Below the pieces are notes generated by a model. It was not told where the DNA came from and made no database searches. It worked only from the letters and a program-made list of their open reading frames with translations. Below, in pieces: positions 1-8,762 of a DNA stretch of 37,978 bases. The stretch lies in NCBI RefSeq assembly GCF_024722015.1, contig NZ_JANQBD010000050.1, forward strand, positions 1-37,978, in the 5' to 3' direction. Position 1 is the first letter of the stretch; every line of letters begins with the position of its first letter. Position numbers and translations under genes: made by a program. Origin of the DNA: Paenibacillus radicis (ex Xue et al. 2023) (GTDB taxonomy: Bacteria; Bacillota; Bacilli; Paenibacillales; NBRC-103111).

Positions 1-126
1 ATAAAGTCCCTACATCTCTACACTGGAGATTTTTTTATGTTTTGTCCATGAAAATATAATATATAATTACAAAAATAGTAAATTATACAATTAATATTTA
101 TGTGTTAGCTTCGATGCAACGCTAGT

Positions 127-410
127 GGAAATCCTCACGTTAATCAAGGCTGGATATCGATTGAAATCAATCTAACTGGAAAAACTCATGCTAAATTAGC
201 TGCTATGGTTGATATTAGCCCAAATACGTAATATTAGCATGGGAAATTCCATCTATATGGCAAGGAACACTATTTTTCGGAGTAATTAACACGACAAATT
301 CCTGTTATTTGCGTGAGGTTCACTAGGCTTTCATGTAATGTCATAACCGAACCCTGACCCCCTATCCCCGAGAGTAGCACGCGTTGGAAAATGGCCTCAT
401 CCTTGTGTTC
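127..410 (+). repeat. Dispersed intergenic repeat, module R2 copy a
   Basis: This stretch aligns by eye, with many substitutions and small indels, to 22118-22404 in the same orientation. Shared words include GAAATCAATCTAACTGGAAA, CAAATACGTA-like, AAATTCCA and TAACCGAACC. No open frame is conserved between the copies, so it behaves as a non-coding repeat. Its function is unknown. Confidence 0.75.
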
Positions 411-510
411 TGCTGAAAATACCGAAGAGAAGACTGTCTCAAAGGGTAAACCCTAATGAGTGAATCCTATAAAATGAGCATAAACCTTCAAATCCACTCC
501 AACTATCAAA

Positions 511-527
511 GACCGACCGCCATGCAA
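511..527 (+). repeat. Left arm of 17-bp perfect inverted repeat
   Basis: GACCGACCGCCATGCAA here is the exact reverse complement of 1323-1339. The arms lie about 800 bp apart and bracket modules R3a and R1a, so they may mark the ends of an old element. No transposase lies between them. Confidence 0.6.
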
Positions 528-570
528 CGCCGCAGCGCGCGCGAATCCCTGGCGCGCGTTGGAAAGGGAT

Positions 571-613
571 TTGAGGGTTCTTTCGCAACCATTTATCGAA
601 GATAAAATGGTGG
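571..613 (+). repeat. Dispersed intergenic repeat, module R3 copy a
   Basis: This short module matches 22459-22501: TTGAGGG, GCAACCAT and GATAAAA are shared in order and spacing. In the other copy it lies directly before the GGGACAGCCCC-type terminus. Here the terminus is not recognisable. Confidence 0.6.
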
Positions 614-1104
614 ATGTGACTGCCCCCTATTTAAGTAGTTATTGCGACCATTTGAAGCTCGTGTCCCCACCGCTGCAAACCAACCATACCAAGGAATATC
701 ACCTCAACAACAGCGTCCGTAATCTCACATCCATCCCTCCACATGCACATACAAAGAGTTTATACAATAAGGACTGTCAAGGTAAATTTCTTGAAGGTTT
801 TTCTTACACGTCATATTGGATATGTTTTGGGGTGAGCGAAGCGTACCCTTATTTCAATTTTGGGTAAGGTAAAAGGTAAAGGTATGGACTCGAATGTATG
901 GAAGCCAATAGATTTCAAAGAGCATTCGGGCCTTCGATCCGATTCGGATAGCCAACTCTATATACAGTAGAGGGGAAGTCTTTCTTGGAATTGAAGGGAA
1001 TTCATCCTATGCTATATCTTTGGATCCATCTAACATGAATCCCGCTGACTAACGGAACGTGAATCCTCTATGGGTTGCAAACCGATCCTATTTCATGAAG
1101 TTGA

Positions 1105-1250
1105 GGAACTACGATGCGCTATTCCAACTTTTATAGGCTGAGATGCCTTATTTTTAAGCAAATAAGAGATCCTAGTTCCGTTTCACTCGAATACTAACGT
1201 GAAAACAATGAAATAGCGCACCTCACTTCCTCCCAAGCGAGTGATCGGCA
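1105..1250 (+). repeat. Dispersed intergenic repeat, module R1 copy a
   Basis: It is closely similar to 21649-21795 in the same orientation. The module begins GGAACTACGAT and has ATCCTAGTTCC inside it. These can pair with one mismatch, and a GCGCTATT/AATAGCGC pair lies nearby. It therefore looks like a foldable, mobile or formerly mobile non-coding repeat rather than a gene. I cannot assign it to a named family. Confidence 0.75.
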
Positions 1251-1322
1251 GTGTTAGGGGGATGAAGACACGCCACCGCTTTAGCTGTGAAGGTACATTG
1301 AGAATACTACAATGGGAATGGA

Positions 1323-1339
1323 TTGCATGGCGGTCGGTC
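1323..1339 (-). repeat. Right arm of 17-bp perfect inverted repeat
   Basis: TTGCATGGCGGTCGGTC is the exact reverse complement of 511-527. It lies just upstream of the tetR promoter region. Confidence 0.6.
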
Positions 1340-1404
1340 GGTCGAACCCCACGCGAGGTTTGCTTATATCTCAAAAGTGAATAGTTGGAAATGACTTTTA
1401 TTTT

Positions 1405-1426
1405 TTACCTGACTGTGGTAAGGTAA
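1405..1426 (+). promoter_or_regulatory. Candidate TetR operator upstream of tetR
   Basis: TTACCT and AGGTAA form a 6-bp inverted repeat around a 10-base centre, 33 bases before the tetR start. TetR-family regulators usually bind such palindromes at their own promoter. Autoregulation is inferred from position and symmetry only. Confidence 0.35.
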
Positions 1427-1458
1427 TGAGGTTGAAATGCTGCGTAAGGAGGGAATAA

Positions 1459-2037
1459 ATGAGTCGACGAGAGGAACTTAAGAAAATTGCAGTGAGCCAT
1501 CTTTTACAATTTGGCTACGAAGGTACGAAGCTTGCTGATATAGCAAGTGAGGCAGGCATCAAAAAACAATCCATGTACGCCCATTTCAAGGATAAGAAGG
1601 AATTGGTTATTGAAATCCACGAAGAAGCGATGAAACAGGAAATGGCCTATTTGCTTTCTTTTTTTGATAAACATAAGGGAAAATCCATGGAGGATACTCT
1701 TCACATATTCATTCTTGAAATGAAAGACCGTTATTTGGATAAGCAAAATGTGAAGCTTATGTTTCTAATGGCTTTTATTCCTCCTGAGGGCTTACAGGAT
1801 TTATTTCTCACCTTGTATGAAGCTTATTCGAGGCAATTATTAGAATTGCTTGAGCTGGCTTTCAGTGTCGATTCTTCTATTTCGGTTGATTCGAAAAAAG
1901 CGGCGCTGGCTGTTCACACAATCTATGATGGCTTGACGGCAAAATTAATATTTGAAAGTCCCGAGCGCTTTGTACACGCATCAGAGGTAACCTTCTCCCT
2001 TCTATGGGAAGGAATACAATATAAGAAAAATAGTTAA
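1459..2037 (+). CDS. TetR/AcrR-family transcriptional regulator
   Basis: This is a 192-residue protein. The N-terminal helix-turn-helix (about residues 20-48) contains KLADIASEAGIKKQSMYAHF, the typical TetR recognition segment, followed by a helical ligand-binding domain. The start is supported by GGAGGG seven bases upstream of the ATG. The gene sits 11 bp ahead of a MATE exporter in the same direction, so it probably represses a two-gene efflux operon and is released by a compound the pump exports. A palindrome at 1405-1426 is a candidate operator. The ligand cannot be predicted. Confidence 0.9.
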   Translation: MSRREELKKIAVSHLLQFGYEGTKLADIASEAGIKKQSMYAHFKDKKELVIEIHEEAMKQEMAYLLSFFDKHKGKSMEDTLHIFILEMKDRYLDKQNVKLMFLMAFIPPEGLQDLFLTLYEAYSRQLLELLELAFSVDSSISVDSKKAALAVHTIYDGLTAKLIFESPERFVHASEVTFSLLWEGIQYKKNS

Positions 2038-2048
2038 GAGGTATAACC

Positions 2049-3413
2049 ATGCAAAATCAAAACAGAAGTTTACAATCACTGGAAACCGATTCCGTGGCAA
2101 AAGTGTTTTTCCGTTACTTGATTCCATCTCTTATCGGTATGTTTATGATGTCCATCAATGTAGTTATAGACGGGATATTTGTGGGGCACCGGTTCGGATC
2201 GGTAGCGTTGGCTGGAATTAACGTTTCTTTTCCTGTATTTTCGATTTATATGGCCATTTCATTATGGATTGGTATTGGAGGAGCGGCACTCTATTCCAAA
2301 GCTTTAGGCGCCAAGCAATACACCAAAGCGCAGTCCATATTTACACATTCACTTACATTGATTTTTAGCATAACGATTGTTATTGGATTTATTGCCTTCA
2401 TGCTGCGTGAACCGGTGGCGCTTTTCCTCGGTGCTAACGAGGAAACAATGCCCTATGTTATGGATTATATGAATGTGCTTTTATCCTGCGGCTTTGTTTT
2501 TACAGTACAAAATTCGTTCAGCGTGTTCGTCCGAAACGATGGCAATCCTAATCTTGCTATGATCTCGATGGTGGTCACAGCCATTTCCAATGTAATTTTG
2601 AATTATATATTTTTGTTCGTATTGGATTTCGGCGTAGCGGGCTCCGCATGGGGTCTAATCGGCGCGGCTGCAATTGGTTCATGTGTATTGTTTACTCATT
2701 TTTTACGAAAAGAAAGCACGCTCAAATTTAGCAAGCCAACCTTTTCATGGGAGTTAACACGAAACACTCTGATCATTGGATTCCCGAGCTTCATTGCGGA
2801 AGTTGGGATAGCTGTTTTTACAGCAGGCTATAATATTGCTATGGCTCATTGGGTGGGGACGGTAGGAGTATCCGCGTTCTCCATATTGAATTATGTGCAC
2901 AGTGTGATGCTTATGATGTTCATTGGTATGGGCTCGGCTATCCAGCCGCTAATCAGCTTCTATCGTGGGGCGAAGCAGCGTGTGAGGGAACGAGAAACGA
3001 TCCGAATTGCTGTCAAAACAGCGTTGGGTACAGGCATTGGAATATTACTGGTCGGCATTTTTGCCGCGGATGCAATTGTATCAATGTTCGGGGATTTTTC
3101 GGCTGATGTCCGGGAACTGGCTATTACGGGAATTCGATTGTTTTTCATCGCTTACTTATTTATGGGAATTAACTTTGTGATGATGACTTATTTTCAAGCG
3201 ACAGAACAGGTCAAAATGGCTATCTGGATTACGATTGCAAGGGAAATGCTCCTGATGATTGCTTTTCTATTCACACTGCCTCATATTTGGGGCATAAACG
3301 GTATTTGGCTCGCGATTCCACTATCCGAATGTATAGTGACGCTGACTGTTTACCTGTATATCAGGAATCAAGCAGCTAGGGCTTTAACCGCATCTGCTGG
3401 ACTCAGCCGATAA
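2049..3413 (+). CDS. MATE-family multidrug/cation antiporter
   Basis: This 454-residue membrane protein has about twelve hydrophobic segments and a two-fold internal repeat. Each half starts with the MATE pattern: near the N terminus LIPSLIGMFMMSINVVIDGIF, and near residue 240 GFPSFIAEVGIAVFTAGYN. Its length is normal for the family. MATE proteins export cationic drugs or metabolites in exchange for Na+ or H+ at the cytoplasmic membrane. It follows tetR by 11 bp and ends in a bidirectional terminator, so the two genes form a self-contained regulated efflux unit. The overall look is MepA-like, but the substrate is unknown. Confidence 0.92.
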   Translation: MQNQNRSLQSLETDSVAKVFFRYLIPSLIGMFMMSINVVIDGIFVGHRFGSVALAGINVSFPVFSIYMAISLWIGIGGAALYSKALGAKQYTKAQSIFTHSLTLIFSITIVIGFIAFMLREPVALFLGANEETMPYVMDYMNVLLSCGFVFTVQNSFSVFVRNDGNPNLAMISMVVTAISNVILNYIFLFVLDFGVAGSAWGLIGAAAIGSCVLFTHFLRKESTLKFSKPTFSWELTRNTLIIGFPSFIAEVGIAVFTAGYNIAMAHWVGTVGVSAFSILNYVHSVMLMMFIGMGSAIQPLISFYRGAKQRVRERETIRIAVKTALGTGIGILLVGIFAADAIVSMFGDFSADVRELAITGIRLFFIAYLFMGINFVMMTYFQATEQVKMAIWITIAREMLLMIAFLFTLPHIWGINGIWLAIPLSECIVTLTVYLYIRNQAARALTASAGLSR

Positions 3414-3440
3414 GGTAAAAGAAAGGCAGCTTACAAAAAA

Positions 3441-3480
3441 AAGGACCGTACCGGAATAAATTCCGAGTACGGTCTTGTTT
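3441..3480 (+). terminator. Bidirectional terminator between MATE gene and phnD-like gene
   Basis: GACCGTAC pairs with GTACGGTC, with an inner CGGAA-TAAA-TTCCG stem. It is flanked by an A-run on the left and a T-rich tail on the right. It lies between two converging genes and can serve both. Confidence 0.85.
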
Positions 3481-3493
3481 TGTTATAGGCTGC

Positions 3494-4465
3494 TTATTTG
3501 CCGCCCATTTGTTTGTTAGCGTCACGAACAACATCGAATTTCTTGTCATCGGATGTTGTATAACCACGGTGTGAATATACTTCATAGATGATTTGTTGAC
3601 CAGCTGGATCTTTACCGATAGCGATGAAAGCATCGGAAATCTTTTTGCGCCATTCTTCACTCATGTCTGTACGAACAGCGATAGTGTCGTTAGGAATAGG
3701 TGCTGTAAAGAACAGAACGCGAGTTTTGGAGAACACGTCTGGAACATCCTTAACAACGTTCAAACGAGCATCCTGGAACACGGCAGCAGCATCAACCTCA
3801 CCATTTAATACAGCAAGAACGCCTTTGTCATGACCTTTAACAACGATACCTTTTACATCTTTATCCGGATCGATTGATTTCTTCTTCAACTCAAGACCTG
3901 GGTAAATGTAACCAGCGGAAGAAGTTACATCCTGCCAAGCCACTTTTTTACCTTTAAGATCTTCAATCGTTTTGATTGGGGAATCATTTTTTACGATGAT
4001 CATGGACTTGTAGGAATCTACAAGCTTGGATTTATCTTCTTGACCTGTTGCATCATCAACGCCATAACGTTGTGCTTGAAGCAATAGATCTGCTGCTTTT
4101 TTCTCATCATGCGCTAATACATATCCAGTTGGAGGCAAGAAGCCGATATCCACTTTTTTGGAAGCCATTGCTTCAATGATAGTGTTGTAGTTAGTGGAGA
4201 TGGATACTTTTACTGGTATACCGAGACGGTCGCCAAGCAGCTTTTCTAGCGGCTTTGCTTTGGCTTCGAGTGTTTCAGCACTTTGGGAAGGAACGAACTG
4301 TACTGTAAGCTCTTTAGGTGCATAGCCTGCAGGCGCTGCTTTCTCTGTAGGTGCCGGTGCAGGAGCTGGTGCGGCTGGTTTATTCTCTACTTTACTCCCA
4401 CAGCCAGCAGCGATTCCTGCTGATAACATTAGTGTTAAACTTACCGCTGCAAATTTCTTGAACAT
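3494..4465 (-). CDS. PhnD-type phosphate/phosphonate-binding lipoprotein (ABC transporter)
   Basis: This is a 323-residue lipoprotein. The start at 4465 is chosen because AGGAGG lies nine bases upstream and a clean signal peptide follows, with lipobox IAAGC (Cys22); an upstream extension has none of this. A Pro/Ala-rich linker follows. The mature part is a PhnD-like periplasmic-binding fold: VQFVPSQSAETLEAKAKPLE, ASKKVDIGFLPPTGYVL, and a C-terminal Ser/Thr ligand region. PhnD proteins bind phosphonates or phosphite outside the membrane for PhnCE import. No ATPase or permease gene is present nearby, so it is a solo binding protein. Its actual ligand could be another small oxyanion. Confidence 0.85.
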   Translation of the reverse strand: MFKKFAAVSLTLMLSAGIAAGCGSKVENKPAAPAPAPAPTEKAAPAGYAPKELTVQFVPSQSAETLEAKAKPLEKLLGDRLGIPVKVSISTNYNTIIEAMASKKVDIGFLPPTGYVLAHDEKKAADLLLQAQRYGVDDATGQEDKSKLVDSYKSMIIVKNDSPIKTIEDLKGKKVAWQDVTSSAGYIYPGLELKKKSIDPDKDVKGIVVKGHDKGVLAVLNGEVDAAAVFQDARLNVVKDVPDVFSKTRVLFFTAPIPNDTIAVRTDMSEEWRKKISDAFIAIGKDPAGQQIIYEVYSHRGYTTSDDKKFDVVRDANKQMGGK

Positions 4466-4682
4466 TTTTTTTGACCTCCTGTTAATTGTGGAATCGAATC
4501 CATATACTACTATAGCATATAATAGAATACTCATCAGTAAAAAGTTTGTAAACTTGATGTAAATGAATCTCCCATCCACTTATTGGCCAGTTAGACATTG
4601 AATTCCCAATCGTTTCTTTGATATATTGAAGTAGTTGAGCTTGTAAAAAGAAGAGTATTTCAAAGTTGGAGCTGATTCGGAT

Positions 4683-6266
4683 ATGGAAAAAAATGCGAAA
4701 ATTAAGATAACCATTTTGGAGACCAGTGATATTCACGGTTATATGTTACCCATTCAATATGCAAATAATGAGCCCACTGAGCAAGGATTTGCCAAATTGG
4801 CTGCTTTGATTTCTGAAGAACGGGCACGTAATCCCTACTTGATCGTCATTGATAATGGGGATTTAATTCAAGGAACTCCATTAGCCTATCATCACGCCCG
4901 TTTGAATGCAAATGTGGAGAATCCGATGATACGTTGTCTGAACGAACTGCAGTACGATGCGGCTGTTCTTGGCAACCATGAGTTCAATTACGGGCTCCCC
5001 TTGTTGAATAAGGCAGTAAAGGAATCGTCTTTTCCGTGGCTAGCCGCTAACATTGTGGATGAGGTGAGTGGCGAACCCTTTTTCGGTAAACCCTACATAA
5101 TGAAAGCATTTGATAACGGCCCTCGCGTTGCTATTCTCGGATTAACTACTAATTATATTCCTCATTGGGAAAAGCTGGAGCATATTGCAGGATTGCGGTT
5201 TGAAAATGTGCTGGAGACTGCGCAGAAATGGGTCGCTCACCTGAGGGATGAGGAAAAAGCTGATGTAGTTGTTGTCTCTTATCATGGCGGCTTCGAGCGT
5301 AATCTTGAGACTGGTGAACCTACGGAACCGCAGACAGGTGAAAATGTAGGCTATGCCTTGTGCCAACAAGTCGAAGGCATTGACGTGCTCCTTACCGGAC
5401 ACCAGCACCGCCTAATATCCGGCCTTAGTATTAATGGTGTTGTGGTAGTGCAGCCAGGGAGTCAAGGAGCCTTTCTAGGGAAGGTTCAGCTTCAATTAGA
5501 GCAAGAAAATGACCAGTGGAAAATAGTAACCGCGTCTTCCGAGCTGCTATCAGCAAGCGGTGCGAAGCCGGTAGAGAAGATCATTGATTTGCTGCAAGCT
5601 GATGAGAGACTTACCCAGCAATGGCTTGATCAACCTATTGGCAAGCTGCTTGGTAATATGTTAATAACGGATCCTATGGAGGTTCGGCTGAAGGAACATC
5701 CTTTGATTGAGTTTATAAATCGGGTGCAGATGGATATCTCGGGTGCGAGTATTTCCAATACTGCGTTATTTGATAATATTTCTCCGGGTTTCCCACCAGA
5801 CATCACGATGCGTGATATTGTATCCAATTACATATATCCGAATACGCTGCAGGTGATACGGATAACCGGACAAGATATTAAGGATGCTCTCGAGCGCTCT
5901 GCATCATATTTTGCCACGTACACAGGCGGATCGGTTCAGGTTAATCCAGCCTTCAGTGATCCCAAGCCACAGCATTATAATTATGACATGTGGGAGGGCA
6001 TCGAATACAAGCTCAATATTTCGCGACCGGAAGGGGAACGGGTTGTCCATTTGACTTATGAGGGTCAGCCTATTGACCGTAACCGTGAATATGATGTGGT
6101 GATGAATAATTACCGTGCCGGAGGCGGAGGCAACTATGCAATGTTTCAAGGGAAACCGGTCGTCCGTGATATTCCAACCGATATGGCTGAATTATTAGCC
6201 ACCTATATTATGGAAAAGGGCACCATAGAAGCTGCTTTAAACTCGAATTGGGAAGTTATATGGTAG
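4683..6266 (+). CDS. CpdB/UshA-family metallophosphoesterase (2',3'-cyclic nucleotide phosphodiesterase / 5'-nucleotidase)
   Basis: This 527-residue enzyme has an N-terminal calcineurin-like metallophosphatase domain. Metal-binding motifs are visible in order: DIHG (D16, H18), NGD (D60), GNHE (N98, H99), YHGG and GHQH. A C-terminal 5'-nucleotidase substrate domain follows, with NTLQVIRITGQDIKDALERS, YNYDMWEGIEY and RAGGGGNY. The DNGDLIQGTPL and GNHEFNYG wording resembles CpdB-type enzymes more than classical UshA. There is no signal peptide or cell-wall anchor, so unlike most CpdB/UshA proteins it should act in the cytosol. It probably releases phosphate from nucleotides or cyclic nucleotides. 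It is divergent from the PhnD-like gene; a shared phosphorus role is inference. Confidence 0.88.
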   Translation: MEKNAKIKITILETSDIHGYMLPIQYANNEPTEQGFAKLAALISEERARNPYLIVIDNGDLIQGTPLAYHHARLNANVENPMIRCLNELQYDAAVLGNHEFNYGLPLLNKAVKESSFPWLAANIVDEVSGEPFFGKPYIMKAFDNGPRVAILGLTTNYIPHWEKLEHIAGLRFENVLETAQKWVAHLRDEEKADVVVVSYHGGFERNLETGEPTEPQTGENVGYALCQQVEGIDVLLTGHQHRLISGLSINGVVVVQPGSQGAFLGKVQLQLEQENDQWKIVTASSELLSASGAKPVEKIIDLLQADERLTQQWLDQPIGKLLGNMLITDPMEVRLKEHPLIEFINRVQMDISGASISNTALFDNISPGFPPDITMRDIVSNYIYPNTLQVIRITGQDIKDALERSASYFATYTGGSVQVNPAFSDPKPQHYNYDMWEGIEYKLNISRPEGERVVHLTYEGQPIDRNREYDVVMNNYRAGGGGNYAMFQGKPVVRDIPTDMAELLATYIMEKGTIEAALNSNWEVIW

Positions 6267-6367
6267 GCAATTGGAACACTTGTTATAGATAGGCAGGGAT
6301 AGTCCAAACCATATGAGACTTGCCCACATACTATACATTAATCCATTGTGAAAAGGAGGGTTAACGT

Positions 6368-6487
6368 ATGGGATTTGGATTAGAAGGTGGAGTTGGTTGT
6401 GGAATCGGAGGCGGCTTGTTTACTAGCACAGGTGTAATTTTAGTGTTGTTTATCCTTCTTGTTATCGTTTCGAGAGCATTTATCTAA
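6368..6487 (+). CDS. YjcZ-like small Gly-rich membrane peptide (sporulation-type)
   Basis: This is a 39-residue ORF preceded by a near-perfect AAAAGGAGGG site. The product starts with a Gly-rich segment (MGFGLEGGVGCGIGGG) and ends in one hydrophobic helix, VILVLFILLVIV. That is the layout of the YjcZ/YqfX-type small proteins expressed during sporulation in Bacillus and Paenibacillus. The usual C-terminal residues after the helix are replaced by SRAFI, and the usual Tyr in the Gly-rich part is missing, so it is a divergent member. It stands alone and is followed by a strong terminator. Role unknown; membrane insertion is likely. Confidence 0.75.
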   Translation: MGFGLEGGVGCGIGGGLFTSTGVILVLFILLVIVSRAFI

Positions 6488-6514
6488 TTACGATCGACCA
6501 TGAATGATACCCGA

Positions 6515-6555
6515 AAGCAACTAGGCTGTTTCAGCGCTAGTTGCTTTTTTCCTTT
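6515..6555 (+). terminator. Intrinsic terminator after yjcZ-like gene
   Basis: A 10-bp perfect stem, AAGCAACTAG with CTAGTTGCTT, is followed immediately by a long T-run. It ends the small peptide transcript. Confidence 0.9.
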
Positions 6556-6591
6556 TTTCTATAGATTTAAGCAGATTTTTTTGGAAATATA

Positions 6592-6620
6592 TTTACTTAA
6601 TGAACGCGGTGATGTATTAT
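6592..6620 (+). promoter_or_regulatory. Candidate hisC promoter
   Basis: TTTACT and TATTAT are separated by 17 bases, about 50 bases ahead of the hisC start and after the upstream terminator. The -35 match is weak. Confidence 0.35.
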
Positions 6621-6668
6621 CGAATTAAAGCATTGAAGTAATATATATTTAGATTAGGAGCTGACTTC

Positions 6669-7778
6669 ATGGAAAATTTAAAGGAAATCAACATTGTCCC
6701 TCGTAAAACTCTCGAAAAAATCAAGCCTTATTCACCAGGCAAGCCGATCTGGGAAGTGCAGAACGAGCTAGGCCTGACCAAAGTAATCAAGCTGGCTTCT
6801 AATGAAAATCCGCTGGGTGCTTCGCCTAAGGCGATTGCCGCTATTAACAGCTTTGTGACGGAAATTCACCGATATCCTGATGCAGGGGCCAAGCTTGCGA
6901 GTGCTGCTATAGCAGCTAAGCTAGATATTAAAGCGGAAGAAATTATTGTAACGAACGGCGGAGATGAGCTGATCTCGCTAGTTTCTGAAGCGTTTCTGGA
7001 AGCAGGTGATGAAGTTGTCGTACCTTCACCTTCATTCAGTGAATATGAATTTGGCGCACATTTGATGGGAGCCAAGACTGTGCCTGTTCCACTTGCGGAA
7101 AATTACCAATATGATGTCGATGGACTGCTTGCGGCTGTAACGGAACGGACCAAAATTATGTACATATGCTCTCCCAACAACCCTACAGGCACTTATATTC
7201 CGGCTGCAGACTTAAAGCGGCTCATTGAAGCTTTGCCCAAGCATGTTCTCCTGATGGTGGACAGTGCTTACAGTTACTATGCTTATGCGGATGATTACAC
7301 AAACGGTCTGGAATATGTCGGAGCTGGATATCCGGTTATCGTACTGCAAACATTTTCCAAAATATTTGGACTTGCGGGAATACGTGTAGGTTTTGGAGTT
7401 GCTTCTGAAGCTGTTATAAGTACTATTATGAAAGTAAAAGAGCCTTTTAATGTGAATGCATTGGCTCAAGCAGCAGCAGCTGCAGCTATCACGGATGAAG
7501 AACACGTACTAGCATCGGTTCATGTGAACGATCTGGGCAGGGAGCAGCTGTATAAGGGATTCAGCGAGCTTGGCTTGAACTACACGACTAGTATGAGTAA
7601 TTTTGTTCTGGTGGAGTTAGGAGCGGAAGCGAAATCTATTTATGACCAGCTTCTTGCCAAAGGAATTATTGTCCGCTACGCCGCTATTTGGGGCCTCCCG
7701 CATCATATCCGCGTTTCGGTTGGGCTGCCGGAGGAAAATGAATGCTTGCTTGAAAGCTTGAAGGAAATTATGGGGTAG
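6669..7778 (+). CDS. hisC: Histidinol-phosphate aminotransferase
   Basis: This 369-residue, PLP-dependent class I/II aminotransferase has the full HisC signature set: KLASNENPLG near the N terminus, RYPD, TNGGDELI, PNNPTG, the Schiff-base lysine in TFSKIFGLAGIRVGF, and the terminal IRVSVG arginine. HisC transfers an amino group between glutamate and imidazole-acetol phosphate in histidine synthesis; some members also act on phenylpyruvate or hydroxyphenylpyruvate. There are no his genes around it, so this is an orphan copy. It may be a paralogue used for aromatic amino acids or a specialised pathway. AGGAG precedes the ATG. Confidence 0.9.
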   Translation: MENLKEINIVPRKTLEKIKPYSPGKPIWEVQNELGLTKVIKLASNENPLGASPKAIAAINSFVTEIHRYPDAGAKLASAAIAAKLDIKAEEIIVTNGGDELISLVSEAFLEAGDEVVVPSPSFSEYEFGAHLMGAKTVPVPLAENYQYDVDGLLAAVTERTKIMYICSPNNPTGTYIPAADLKRLIEALPKHVLLMVDSAYSYYAYADDYTNGLEYVGAGYPVIVLQTFSKIFGLAGIRVGFGVASEAVISTIMKVKEPFNVNALAQAAAAAAITDEEHVLASVHVNDLGREQLYKGFSELGLNYTTSMSNFVLVELGAEAKSIYDQLLAKGIIVRYAAIWGLPHHIRVSVGLPEENECLLESLKEIMG

Positions 7779-7902
7779 TTGGGATGATAGTATACTATTT
7801 TTTCCAATGGTTGGATTCAAATATACTGATTGATGTAGTATGATCGAATCAAAGGTTATAAGATTTGAGCAATTACTTACATTATTCAGGAGGGATTATT
7901 TA

Positions 7903-8706
7903 ATGAGTCTATTGTTGTGGCCGAATGGAACACCGAATGCGTTGGGAGATGCTGCCGAAGACAAACCAACCCTAGTGCCTTACCTGGTTGAGGCGGATCA
8001 TCCTACAGCTGCGGTAGTGGTATGTCCAGGTGGTGGTTATGCTCGGAGAGCTGACCATGAAGGAGAGCCAATTGCTCTGTGGTTGAATTCTTTGGGGATT
8101 TCCGCTTTTGTTGTACATTACCGCGTTGCACCCTATAAACATCCCAATCCGCTGCTGGATGCTCAAAGGGCGATCCGTACAGTCCGCAGCAGAGCGAAGG
8201 AATGGAATATTGACTCTAACCGTGTTGGTATTTTGGGCTTTTCTGCTGGAGGCCATTTGGCGTCCTCTGCCGGTACGCATTATGACAATGGTCAACCTGA
8301 TGCGGAAGACCCGATAGAGCGCGAAGGCTGCAGGCCGGATTTACTTGTATTGTGCTATCCGGTTATAAGCTTTATTTCGTTTAAACATTCCGGCTCCAAG
8401 CAAAATCTACTAGGCGACTCTCCAGATGCAGCTCTTGTTGAGCATATGTCCAGTGAATATCAAGTGACAGAGCAGACGCCTCCTGCATTCCTATGGCACA
8501 CTGCAGACGATGCTTCAGTTCCGGTAGAGAATAGTCTTATTTTTGCTTCGTCTCTTAGCCGTAATAAGGTTCCTTATGAACTGCATGTATTTGAAAGCGG
8601 GAGGCATGGACTCGGTCTTGCAGCAGAACAACCTGGTGTACGAGCATGGCCGGAGCTATGTGCGGATTGGCTGAAGAGACAAGGGTTTAGTCCGTCTTCT
8701 GAGTAA
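7903..8706 (+). CDS. Alpha/beta hydrolase, BD-FAE / acetyl-esterase-like
   Basis: The start at 7903 is chosen because CAGGAGGG precedes it by about nine bases. The earlier in-frame ATG at 7840 has no such site and adds an unrelated tail. The 267-residue product has an oxyanion-hole motif PGGGY near residue 43, the nucleophile elbow GFSAGGH, an acid in HTADDASVP, and the catalytic His in GRHGLG. These fit the esterase family often annotated as acetylxylan esterase or BD-FAE-like carbohydrate esterase. There is no signal peptide, so it works inside the cell. It follows hisC by about 125 bp. The substrate is unknown; deacetylation of imported sugars is a family-level possibility. Confidence 0.82.
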   Translation: MSLLLWPNGTPNALGDAAEDKPTLVPYLVEADHPTAAVVVCPGGGYARRADHEGEPIALWLNSLGISAFVVHYRVAPYKHPNPLLDAQRAIRTVRSRAKEWNIDSNRVGILGFSAGGHLASSAGTHYDNGQPDAEDPIEREGCRPDLLVLCYPVISFISFKHSGSKQNLLGDSPDAALVEHMSSEYQVTEQTPPAFLWHTADDASVPVENSLIFASSLSRNKVPYELHVFESGRHGLGLAAEQPGVRAWPELCADWLKRQGFSPSSE

Positions 8707-8762
8707 ATTCGTAACCTTATGGTTTAAAATAAATCCCCGCAATGATCAGCATGGAGGATGAG

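Larger units (their letters stand above)
1..1458. other. Gene-free region of decayed intergenic repeats
   Basis: I see no credible coding region here. Short open frames lack ribosome binding sites and recognisable protein sequence. The region consists largely of three modules (127-410, 571-613, 1105-1250) that recur, diverged, between 21649 and 22501. It also carries a GC-rich patch around 531-560, and a 17-bp inverted repeat whose arms lie at 511-527 and 1323-1339. The last 80 bases are the tetR promoter region. Confidence 0.7.

Noticed and set aside
559..867. 102-codon open frame near the window start
   Set aside because: No ribosome binding site, no recognisable protein, and it begins inside the repeat area (overlapping R3a).
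1183..1374. 63-codon minus-strand frame
   Set aside because: Lies within repeat R1a and the inverted-repeat arm; the frame is broken in the second copy.
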